Assembly (NCBI RefSeq): GCF_037975245.1
Contig: NC_092571.1
Span: 18,624,917 to 18,688,916, forward strand
Source: Apostichopus japonicus
Lineage: Eukaryota > Echinodermata > Holothuroidea > Aspidochirotida > Stichopodidae
Reading direction: 5' to 3'
DNA: 64,000 bases
Part shown: positions 13,359-25,418 of the stretch, in pieces
How positions within the stretch are numbered: the stretch's first letter is position 1
Layout of the letters: every line of letters starts with the position of its first letter
Translations under genes and position numbers: made by a program
The notes under the pieces: generated by a model
What the model was told of the DNA's origin: nothing
What the model saw: only the letters and a program-made list of their open reading frames with translations
Database searches by the model: none

Positions 13359-15207
13359 ACTTCATGTTGAGTCCCTGGCTTAAACATATTCAACTAAGAC
13401 ATGGCTACAGGTTGATCAGTCGTATTACTATATCAGTAGACACAAACTGTCCAGCAACCAAATGAAAAACAATTTACCTTAAAACAGCAACAATGAGAAT
13501 GACAAAATCACAGAATGGCCCAAAGCATTCTACAGCCAAACCAAATGCTTTTTTTACACTCTATTTACAAACAGAAAGTAAATAATCACCAAGCTACCAT
13601 TCATTTTACAAGAGAAAACACTTTTATGTGTTTTAACTTGTACCTCAGTATTATATTTCAAATGATGTGATTCCCAGTGGAATATTTACAACCCCTAATC
13701 AGACATTTAGAAATAGTGGATGCCAAGTTTACTATCCTCCACAGAAATAAGCGAGAGAATTCAGTCATCTTCTGAAGATGAAAGACAGGAAGCCATAAAG
13801 TCAAAATATTGGAATTATCTGAAAAGGATTGATTGCCAAGGGGCATATTCCTCATGGAAAATATGCCTCATCTGTTTTCTTTTCATTTTGGTATATCATG
13901 ACTTGTGTAATCACAATATTGCACGCCGCTCCCCCCCCCCCCCAACACCTCCCAATGGATTTAAAGACATGTGGTATCATCGGTCAGTACCATATATCTA
14001 CAAATAAGTGAAGGATAACACTCCATATGGCTTCAAGTTTGTGGAGATCACAGACTTGATGTGCATAATCTAACAGTTACTCTGCTATTAACCAATCTAT
14101 GAACAATTATACAGAAGAGTAAAGAATCATTTGAATTCACATTAAGGTCCAAGGTCAATACAACTACATCATTAGTGATAAAGAAGTAACATACTAATAA
14201 AGTGGCTGATGATTATGACAGTATTAGGGGAACAAGGTTTCTACAATATCTCTGTAGGATTGAACATGAAGGATCATCTCTACTTCAGAAAACAATTTAT
14301 CTAATAAGATTGCTCTGTGGCTCCCTCCCTCACTCCTACCCCACTGAGGATGAGAAGGAACATAAACTTAGCTCAGTCACCACAAGGTACCTTCATTCAA
14401 TAAAAGCGCATACATGATCCACATATATGGTGTTCTTTACAAGTGATCTAAACATCTTGTCATTACAACAATACTTGCATGGGACTTGTACTTCAGTCCA
14501 CATATGTACAGCATAATTTCAACATTGTTTGTTAAACAGATTACTCAAAGGATTCAAATGTTACTTTCCAAAACAAATATCAAGACCGCCTTGACAGGTC
14601 TGTCGTCCCCCAATCTAGCCTAGTCTACCTGGCATACCAACCTAGCATATAGCCTACTGTACTTGGCATACAATTGATGTTACTTTGAAAACTGACATAA
14701 CCTATAGGTTTCAGCTTTACAGGTACAGTAGAATCTCTTTGCGAGCTGAGAAAATGGATAAGAAATGCAACCTGCTGTAGTTAGTAAACAACAAGTACAT
14801 CAGGACAATTTACATCCCTTTATTTAGAATAAGCTGCTTCTCTCCTGCCTTCCTTACCCACAAAACGTGTTGCACACACACACAAGTCTCTCTATAGAAG
14901 ACAAAAGTGGTAATAACTCAGTCAACATCATCAATATTGATGAAACAACATGACAAGAACCACACCACTGCACCCATCAGCACTTATTTCACTCTCTGTT
15001 TATGTCTCGTTTTCATTTCTGTTTACAGCTATAGAAACAGACAAAATCTCTCGAGTTCTTGTCTTAGGAGTTGCCAGTAATTGCAAACACCAGCAGTGAT
15101 GGGTGTCTCAGCTGGTAACCTGTCCATGAATCATGCATGCTACCCTGGGAAGAAAATATAGCTCAGCAGCAGCTCTGTATCTAAACAGAATATCATCCAG
15201 GACAGGT
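13359..15207. other. no gene seen; poly-C run
   Basis: The plus-strand frame at 13720-14007 looks weakly coding (ISERIQSSSEDERQEAIKSK) but has no supporting splice structure or domain. A poly-C run lies near 13931 and an ACACAC microsatellite near 14871. Confidence 0.35.
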
Positions 15208-15455
15208 CTGGCCTGGAGGCAGGCAGGCAGCCAGTAGACTACATTATCTCATCTGTAATAACATAACATTATCTACAGTCTATGGTGTACCTGGAGGCGT
15301 GCAGGTAGCCAGTAGACTACATTATCTCATCTGTAATAACATAACATTATCTACAGTCTATGGTGTACCTGGAGGCATGCATGTAGCCAGTACATTATCT
15401 CATCTGTAATACTGACAATATTACTAACATTTAACATTATCTAAGTCTATGGTGT
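15208..15455. repeat. three copies of a ~79-bp repeat
   Basis: Copies contain GTAGCCAGTAGACTACATTA, then TCTCATCTGTAATAACATAA, then a shared tail ending TCTATGGTGT. The third copy is shortened and diverged. Confidence 0.85.
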
Positions 15456-16446
15456 TCATATAGAGAATGAGTTAAACTGTATTAAATTAAGTTCTAAATC
15501 ATGATTTCCAGGTTTCACTGTGATGAGTAGTTTGCCACACAAACGGAGTTTAATTACCTTATAGATATCAGACTTGCAAGCTGGCAATCTATTAAACTCT
15601 ACAGAAGCAAATGTATATTCATAATTACCAGTGTATCAATCTTAAATATTATCTAAAAGAATTACAAAATGTTCATCATCACTGTTAAAATCAAACTACA
15701 TCATGCACAAGGTTGTGTACAGCTCTGCAGCTTGAATCTTATAGATGAGGATTACAAATTAAATTATGCTGGTTATGGTAGAGATCTCATGAATATTCAG
15801 TAGGTAGCTCAAAGGGATCAATAATCACAGCACCACCATCTTTGACATTTTACAAGTGATTTGAAAGTTGGCCTTTGCAGATAAAGGAGTTGTCTTGCCT
15901 TATTGTGTTACTTGTACAATCGATGTGAAGTTTAACAATATAAATTTTGTTTCAGAGTTGTACTGCAGACATACAAATAAAAAGTAAGTACACTTAGCAC
16001 TCTATCAATGTCGATGAAGCAAACACAAGAATTCATTTTATTTAGCTATATGAATCTAACAACATTGATTTAAGACCATGCGCTCGGGTTGTATGACAGT
16101 GCACCCAGAAGGATTTTCACTTTAACAAACTTATTACTACATTAATTCTTTGTCTTTGATTTGAGTCCCAATTTAGACTTAATAAATGAACACAAATAGA
16201 GACTGAAGCCAACATATTCATTGTCTGATTAAAAGCAGATTTATTTGAGTTCAATTATTATAGGTTTGCTTCATTGTTTTGTTTAATTCATTTTGTTACT
16301 CTGTTGTGAAATTAATAAATTGTCATCTAAGGAATCAAGAAAGCCTGACACACCACTCCACAAGCACAGCATACATATATTGCAGCTGCTACTTGCAATA
16401 ACCACATCAGTCACTTCCACATAGTTACACACGTATCACACACGTA
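15456..16446. other. no gene seen
   Basis: AT-rich sequence without recognisable exons, RNA genes or repeats. Confidence 0.4.
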
Positions 16447-17243
16447 TCACACACCAACACCGGTGCATGGAAATACTAACACATGGTTACACATCACACC
16501 CCCAACACTGGTGCATGGAAATACTAACACATGGTTACACATCACTCCCCCAACACTGGAAATACTAACACATGGTTACACATCACACCCCCAACACTGG
16601 TGCATGGAAATACTAACACATGGTTACACATCACACACCCAACACCGGTGCATGGAAATACTAACACATGGTTACACATCACTCCCCCAACACCGGTGCA
16701 TGGAAATACTAACACATGGTTACACATCACACACCCAACACCGGTGCATGGAAATACTAACACATGGTTACACATCACTCCCCCAACACCGGTGCATGGA
16801 AATACTAACACATGGTTACACATCACACCCCCAACACCGGTGCATGGAAATACTAACACATGGTTACACATCACACCCCCAACACCGGTGCATGGAAATA
16901 CTGACACATGGTTACACATCACACACCCAACACCGGTGCATGGAAATACTAACACATGGTTACACATCACACCCCCAACACTGGTGCATGGAAATACTGA
17001 CACATGGTTACACATCACACCCCCAACACCAGTGCATGGAAATACTAACACATGGTTACACATCACACCCCCAACACCGGTGCATGGAAATACTGACACA
17101 TGGTTACACATCACACCCCCAACACCAGTGCATGGAAATACTAACATATGGTTACACATCACTCCCGCAACACCGGTGCATGGAAATACTAACACATGGT
17201 TACACATCACACCCCCAACACTGGAAATACTAACACATGCACA
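16447..17243. repeat. 48-bp minisatellite array open in three frames
   Basis: About 16 copies of a 48-bp unit containing CATGGAAATACTAACACATG, GTTACACATCACACCCCCAA and the palindrome CACCGGTG. One early unit is shortened. Because 48 is a multiple of three, frames stay open on both strands (250-258 codons, 16-residue periods such as MEILTHGYTSHPQHRC and VHGNTNTWLHITPPTP). I see no promoter, splice site or conserved domain, so coding is unlikely. Confidence 0.95.
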
Positions 17244-19584
17244 TTTATACAGAAGAAGATTATTTCTTGAGCTCATCATTGAAGCAAAACACATGAGAGA
17301 AATATGAATTTGTGTAAACTAAAGCATTTATGCAATATACTGGTGGTAGCAACTAAACACTTCCCAACAATCAGTCATGCAAAGCACACTGGAAGTTATT
17401 CTAACTGTCATTGAACTTCCAAGTACAGTTTTACAATAACTCAAGGACAATAGTTTTGTTTGACAATCATAACTTCCTATTGTAAGGCTATAATTAATCA
17501 AGAGTGCATTTCAAGGTTGGGGAGAAGTGGCAGACTAATAGCCACAGAAATGATCTCAAGATCATCTGGGAATAACTAACTTGATATCCTGTTCCCAAGT
17601 CAGGGTTTGGTAGAATGGACAAAAACTACAAACAATGTGAGCTATAAATGCACATTGAAATGTGACAATTACTATACAGTAGGTAACAGGAAACAGATAT
17701 AAACATGCCTATTGTAGGTCTTATCAAGTACAATATATGCACATGAAATGTGACAATTAGGTAGGGACTATGAAAACACAACAGTCAAACATCAGTAGAG
17801 ATGGTAACACACCTAGCTATATCATCAGCAGAGATGGTAACACAAATCCAATCATTAGGGATCTAAACATGTACCATTACCAATTTAATCATCAGGGATG
17901 GTAACACAACAATCCCATCATCAGAGATCCTGAAACAAATCCCATTATAAGGGATTGTGACACACATATCCCATGATTATGTCTTCATGAAATCTATATT
18001 AATCCAAACATCCTTACATCTGACATTCTAATGTACAATGGCAAAACCCACCATCAGCCTTTTAGTATATCATAAGATATCCAACACAGAAATTGCATAA
18101 TCAGAGACTACTTCACACAAAATTTCCATCATCGGGCATTAATTCTAATACACAAAACCAACAACCATCAGGCATTCAGAAATCCCATCACACATTAAGC
18201 GCATCGACAGATATTCCAAACCAATCAGACCTAGTATCCAAACACAAACCAACCCCCCCACCTCCACCCCCCCACTAATGAGTATCTCACAAACCCTAAA
18301 TTCCTAACACACTCCCACTATCGATCACTGTATTCACAAAACCCTTATCGGACGTCCTAACATGTTAAGAACATCCCAACATCATACACATGTTACAGAA
18401 CTTATAGGGACTGTCTAGATGCATCTTTCCGCTTGTAAGCTCTCTGGGCTGTTCTTCTTATCACTTTCCTATAATCACTTCATCCGAGAGAACAAATGGA
18501 TGTAAGTATTATCCACAATCAATGCTCAGATTTCCTAAAACACTGGGGCCACAACAGTCCTGTCAAATTCCCAACATCAAGCAGAAGAAGAAAAATGAAA
18601 GCCTCTGTATGGATCATATTAATTCAATCATATTCACAAATCAACTCAATTCCAGTCTAGTTGCTGAATCATCGTGAGAGGCAGATCAAGCGTGAGAAAG
18701 GGGAATATAAATGATTCTCTGTGAAGACTCTCCACATTAGCTTGCCACAGCCATAGGGAATCTAATTAAAATGCATTCCTATCCTGCCGCAAGGTGTTGA
18801 AAATGGTCCTACTATTATACACATCCCAGAGATTAAGAGAAATCAACAAACTAATAAGCAGTAGAAATCCCAAAATATAAAGAGAGCAATGAATGTTTGG
18901 AGAGCTGAACATTTAAGCAGATTTTTTATAACATATTTGTGAAATTTTAATATTTTATTCAATGCTAATATGACACATCTCATACCAAAACAGGACACTT
19001 TATTATCAATTTTCATAATAAATGGATTTTAATTACTTGTCACATCAGACTGTACTGTAAGTCTGTTGCATGAGGTTGTATGGTACTGTACATGTGAATA
19101 CAGTGAGTATGAGAATATAGCTCAGCAGGTTCAGTCAATAAACTTGAAGGAAACTTCAATAAATTTGTAAACTTGCCATGAAAAATGGCATTTTACCAAA
19201 CCTACCAACTATAATTACTCATAATATGATCATAATTAACCAATTATATGTGTAACAGTAGTCAACAGTACTATATCAGTTACATTTAACTTGAAATGTT
19301 CTCCTTGCTAAGCTTTACAGATGATTAAGAAAAGCTGAACATATGAAAATGAGAAAGAGAAAGGGTAAGACAAATCCCTCCCATCCCCCTCCCCACCCAT
19401 TCCCTTTCCCCTCCCCACCCATTCCCTTTCCTTCAGTTCTGGATTGCTCACAGGCATTTGTCCATACACAGCAGTTACCGTGTAGTGTGATAAATGTGGA
19501 AGTACCACTGCACTCAGACTTGCATATATGGCATGGTATTTCCTGATCATATTGACATCTCTTATTATACTTAAATACTTATTA
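17244..19584. other. no gene seen; weak degenerate repeats and C-rich runs
   Basis: Around 17780-17960 a loose phrase like CATCAGAGATGGTAACACAA recurs. C-rich runs lie at 18250-18275, and a 22-bp CCCTTTCC/CCCACCCATT duplication lies at 19385-19432. No exon or RNA gene is recognised. Confidence 0.45.
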
Positions 19585-20110
19585 CTGAAATGTGCAATGT
19601 AGCATTCCTGCTATGACTAGAGCTGATCATGATACATCTCTTACTATGGGTCATAATATACAGGAATCTAAGTGACTGTTCTGAAATGTGCAATGTAGCA
19701 TTCCTGCTATGACTAGAGCTGATCATGATACATCTCTTATTATGGGTCATAATATACAGGAATCTGAGTGACTGTTCTGAAATGTGCAATGTAGCATTCC
19801 TGCTATGACTAGAGTTGATCGTGATACATCCCTTATTATGGGTAATAATATACAGGAATCTGAGTGAGTCTTCTGAAATGTGCAATGACTATGACTATGT
19901 GACTATGACTATGAGTTGATCGTGATACATCTCTTATTATGGGTAATAATATACAGGAATCTGAGTAAGTCTTCTGAAATGTGCAATGTAGCATTCCTGC
20001 TATGACTAGAGTTGATCATGATACATCTCTTACTATGGGTCATAATATACAGGAATCTAAGTGACTGTTCTGAAATGTGCAATGTAGCATTCTTGCTATG
20101 CTGTGACAAA
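19585..20110. repeat. 96-bp tandem repeat, about five and a half copies
   Basis: Each unit starts TGAAATGTGCAATGTAGCAT and includes CATAATATACAGGAATCT. One central copy is truncated and replaced by GACTAT short repeats near 19890. Period 96 keeps a minus-strand frame open, which explains the 66-104 codon frames here. Confidence 0.94.
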
Positions 20111-20574
20111 ATAAACTGCCAAGCAATATTGACATAACTCTTGACTGTTTACCTTTCAATTAGACACACTGCCTCACACAGTCATTGTGAAGTTCAGTCA
20201 CAATACAATGAGATAAATCTCCCCCTGGGTGATTCACAGAGAGCAAGATGGGAGGCTGTTTGGATTGGCAAGATGCCTGTAATAAGCAACATCTCTCAAT
20301 ACAGTATATACCCGAGCACTGTACATGTAATCATCTCCCCACTCAATCTAATTAGCATTGAAAGTTGCATCATATATTGACATAATGTCAGATTATGAAA
20401 TGATAAAATATTGAATTCCTCATATTCTAGTCCTCATCATGCTCCATGCAGTATGGCTTCATGTATTAATTGGTACACAATGAGCTAGTACTTAGCTAAC
20501 ATTTGCCTGAAATGGTTTTGTGTTGAAGTATTCAAGATCTGATTCAGTGTGCATCTTGACAATGGAGAAGCTAT

Positions 20575-23500
20575 TCATATCACTATATGTGATCTCATCC
20601 TACAGTAGTACAATCGTTATGGAGAAGCTATTCATATCACTATGTGATCTCATCCTACAGTAGTACAATCATTACGGAGAAGCTATTCATATCACTATGT
20701 GATCTCATCCTACAGTAGTACAATCATTACGGAGAAGCTATTCATATCACTATGTGATCTCATCCTACAGTAGTACAATCAAGCTATTCATATCACTATG
20801 TGATCTCATCCTACAGTAGTACAATCATTATGGAGAAGCTATTCCTATCACTATGTGATCTCATCCTACAGTAGTACAATCATTACGGAGAAGCTATTCA
20901 TATCACTATGTGATCTCATCCTACAGTAGTACAATCATTACGGAGAAGCTATTCATATCACTATGTGATCTCATCCTACAGTAGTACAATCATTACGGAG
21001 AAGCTACTGTAATCATATCACTATGTGATCTCATCCTACAGTAGTACAATCAAGCTATTCATATCACTATGTGATCTCATCCTACGGTAGTACAATCATT
21101 ACGGAGAAGCTATTCATATCACTATGTGATCTCATCCTACAGTAGTACAATCATTACGGAGAAGCTACTGTAATCATATCACTATGTGATCTCATCCTAC
21201 AGTAGTACAATCAAGCTATTCATATCACTATGTGATCTCATCCTACAGTAGTACAATCATTATGGAGAAGCTATTCCTATCACTATGTGATCTCATCCGA
21301 CAGTAGTACAATCATTACGGAGAAGCTACTGTAATCATATCACTATGTGATCTCATCCTACAGTAACTACAAACATTACGGAGAAGCTATTCATATCACT
21401 ATGTGATCTCATCCTACAGTAGTACAATCATTACGGAGAAGCTATTCATATCACTATGTGATCTCATCCTACAGTAGTACAATCATTACGGAGAAGCTAT
21501 TCCTATCACTATGTGATCTCATCCGACAGTAGTACAATCATTACGGAGAAGCTATTCATATCACTACGTGATCTCATCCTACAGTAGTACATTCATTACG
21601 GAGAAGCTATTCATATCACTATGTGATCTCATCCTACAGTAGTACAATCATTACGGAGAAGCTATTCCTATCACTATGTGATCTCATCCGACAGTAGTAC
21701 AATCATTACGGAGAAGCTATTCATATCACTATGTGATCTCATCCGACAGTAGTACAATCATTACGGAGAAGCTATTCCTATCACTATGTGATCTCATCCG
21801 ACAGTAGTACAATCGTTATGGAGAAGCTATTCATATCACTATGTGATCTCATCCTACAGTAGTACAATCATTACGGAGAAGCTACTGTAATCATATAACT
21901 ATGTGATCTCATCCTACAGTAGTACAATCAAGCTATTCATATCACTATGTGATCTCATCCTACGGTAGTACAATCATTACGGAGAAGCTATTCATATCAC
22001 TATGTGATCTCATCCTACAGTAGTACAATCATTACGGAGAAACTATTCATATCACTATGTGATCTCATCCTCCAGTAGTACAATCATTATGGAGAAGCTA
22101 TTCATATCACTATGTGATCTCATCCTACAGTAACTACAAACATTACGGAGAAGCTATTCATATCACTATGTGATCTCATCCTACAGTAGTACAATCATTA
22201 CGGAGAAGCTATTCATATCACAATGTGATCTCATCCTACAGTAGTACAATCATTACGGAGAAGCTATTCATATCACTATGTGATCTCATCCTACAGTAGT
22301 ACAATCATTACGGAGAAGCTATTCATATCACTATGTGATCTCATCCTACAGTAGTACAATCAAGCTATTCATATCACTATGTGATCTCATCCTACAGTAG
22401 TACAATCATTATGGAGAAGCTATTCCTATCACTATGTGATCTCATCCTACAGTAGTACAATCATTACGGAGAAGCTATTCATATCACTATGTGATCTCAT
22501 CCTACAGTAGTACAATCATTACGGAGAAGCTATTCATATCACTATGTGATCTCATCCTACAGTAGTACAATCATTACGGAGAAGCTACTGTAATCATATC
22601 ACTATGTGATCTCATCCTACAGTAGTACAATCAAGCTATTCATATCACTATGTGATCTCATCCTACGGTAGTACAATCATTACGGAGAAGCTATTCATAT
22701 CACTATGTGATCTCATCCTACAGTAGTACAATCATTACGGAGAAGCTACTGTAATCATATCACTATGTGATCTCATCCTACAGTAGTACAATCAAGCTAT
22801 TCATATCACTATGTGATCTCATCCTACAGTAGTACAATCATTATGGAGAAGCTATTCCTATCACTATGTGATCTCATCCGACAGTAGTACAATCATTACG
22901 GAGAAGCTACTGTAATCATATCACTATGTGATCTCATCCTACAGTAACTACAAACATTACGGAGAAGCTATTCATATCACTATGTGATCTCATCCTACAG
23001 TAGTACAATCATTACGGAGAAGCTATTCATATCACTATGTGATCTCATCCTACAGTAGTACAATCATTACGGAGAAGCTATTCCTATCACTATGTGATCT
23101 CATCCGACAGTAGTACAATCATTACGGAGAAGCTATTCATATCACTACGTGATCTCATCCTACAGTAGTACATTCATTACGGAGAAGCTATTCATATCAC
23201 TATGTGATCTCATCCTACAGTAGTACAATCATTACGGAGAAGCTATTCCTATCACTATGTGATCTCATCCGACAGTAGTACAATCATTACGGAGAAGCTA
23301 TTCATATCACTATGTGATCTCATCCGACAGTAGTACAATCATTACGGAGAAGCTATTCCTATCACTATGTGATCTCATCCGACAGTAGTACAATCGTTAT
23401 GGAGAAGCTATTCATATCACTATGTGATCTCATCCTACAGTAGTACAATCATTACGGAGAAGCTACTGTAATCATATAACTATGTGATCTCATCCTACAG

Positions 23501-24112
23501 TAGTACAATCAAGCTATTCATATCACTATGTGATCTCATCCTACGGTAGTACAATCATTACGGAGAAGCTATTCATATCACTATGTGATCTCATCCTACA
23601 GTAGTACAATCATTACGGAGAAACTATTCATATCACTATGTGATCTCATCCTCCAGTAGTACAATCATTATGGAGAAGCTATTCATATCACTATGTGATC
23701 TCATCCTACAGTAACTACAAACATTACGGAGAAGCTATTCATATCACTATGTGATCTCATCCTACAGTAGTACAATCATTACGGAGAAGCTATTCATATC
23801 ACAATGTGATCTCATCCTACAGTAGTACAATCATTACGGAGAAGCTACTGTATTCATATCACTATGTGATCTCATCCTACAGTAACTACAAACATTACGG
23901 AGAAGCTATTCATATCACTATGTGATCTCATCCTACAGTAGTACAAACATTACGGAGAAGCTATTCATATCACTATGTGATCTCATCCTACGGTAGTACA
24001 ATCATTACGGAGAAGCTATTCATATCACTATGTGATCTCATCTTACAGTAGTACAATCATTACGGAGAAGCTATTCATATCACTATGTGATCTCATCCTA
24101 CAGTAGTGCAAT
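20575..24112. repeat. 55-bp minisatellite array with 1581-bp higher-order duplication
   Basis: About 65 copies of a 55-bp unit containing CATTACGGAGAAGCTATTCA, then TATCACTATGTGATCTCATC, then CTACAGTAGTACAAT. Shortened units lacking TTACGGAG are interspersed. Each unit has the inverted repeat ATCACTATGTGAT. Marker variants recur exactly 1581 bases apart: CACTACGTGATC (21563/23144), TCCTCCAGTAG (22068/23649), CACAATGTGATC (22218/23799) and GAAGCTACTG (21000/22581). Confidence 0.97.
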
Positions 24113-24474
24113 CATGACAAAGAAAGAAATTCACATTGAAAAGGGACTAAATGTAAGCAATATATTTTTTAATCTGTAAATTTTGTGCCAAAGGTAATGT
24201 CTTTGTATCCAGTTATGCAACAGTGAAATTGTTTCATAGTGTATTTTATTACTATTCTTTATTACTGCCCGTTATAGATAATCACGTTTCATATTCCATC
24301 AGTGATATTCTGTGATAATATCTGCCTTGTATACACAGCTTCAGTTTGGCTTTGGAAACAATCTGTTTATAACCAATAAAAACCACAGTTTGAAAACGAA
24401 GTGGTGCAGCCCTTTCTTCTTTTAGCATTTACAAACATACCATATCAGGAAACACAGTACAGCTGTTAGTATGT

Positions 24475-25418
24475 CAAAAATAATGAATGGATGTCATGTT
24501 TGAAACATGATTACGTCATATATAATGAATGGATGTCATCTTGAAACCTGATTAGGTCATATATAATGAATGGACGTCATCTTGAAACCTGATTAGGTCA
24601 TATAGATGAATGGATGTCATCTTGAAACATGATTATGTCATATCTAATGAATGGATGTCATCTTGAAACATGATTAGGTCATATATAATGAATGGATGTC
24701 ATCTTGAAACATGATTAGGTCATATATAATGAATGGATGTCATCTTGAAACATGATTAGGTCATATATAATGAATGGATGTCATCTTGAAACATGATTAG
24801 GTCATATATAATGAATGGATGTCATCTTGAAACATGATTAGGTCATATATAATGAATGGATGTCATCTTGAAACATGATTAGGTCATATATAATGAATGG
24901 ATGTCATCTTGAAACGTGATTATGTCATATATAATGAATGGATGTCATCTTGAAACCTGATTACGTCATATATCATGAATGGATGTCATCTTGAAACATG
25001 ATTAGGTCATATATAATGAATGGATGTCATCTTGAAACATGATTATGTCATATATAATGAATGGATGTCATCTTGAAACCTGATTACGTCATATATCATG
25101 AATGGATGTCATCTTGAAACATGATTAGGTCATATATAATGAATGGATGTCATCTTGAAACATGATTAGGTCATATATAATGAATGGATGTCATCTTGAA
25201 ACCTGATAATGTCATATATAATGAATGGATGTCATCTTGAAACATGATAAGGTCATATATAATGAATGGATGTCATTTTGAAACATGATTAGGTCATATA
25301 TAATGAATAGATGTCATCTTGAAACCTGATAAGGTCATATATAATGAATGGATGTCATCTTGAAACCTGATAAGGTCATATATAATGAATGGATGTCATC
25401 TTGAAACATCATTAGGTC
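24475..25418. repeat. 41-bp minisatellite array
   Basis: About 23 copies of a 41-bp unit containing ATATAATGAATGGATGTCAT and CTTGAAACATGATTAGGTCA. Some copies read TTACGTCAT (near 24510, 24960 and 25085), close to a CRE/ATF site. A 123-bp (three-unit) period is seen where TATCATGAATGG recurs. Confidence 0.96.

Noticed and set aside
13720-14007. Possible small protein (SSSEDERQEAIKSKYW)
   Set aside because: Only a short stretch looks coding; the rest is low-quality sequence with a poly-C run, and no partner exons are visible.
16463-17307. Three overlapping ~250-codon frames on both strands
   Set aside because: They arise from a 48-bp period divisible by three, with no start context, splice site or homologous domain.
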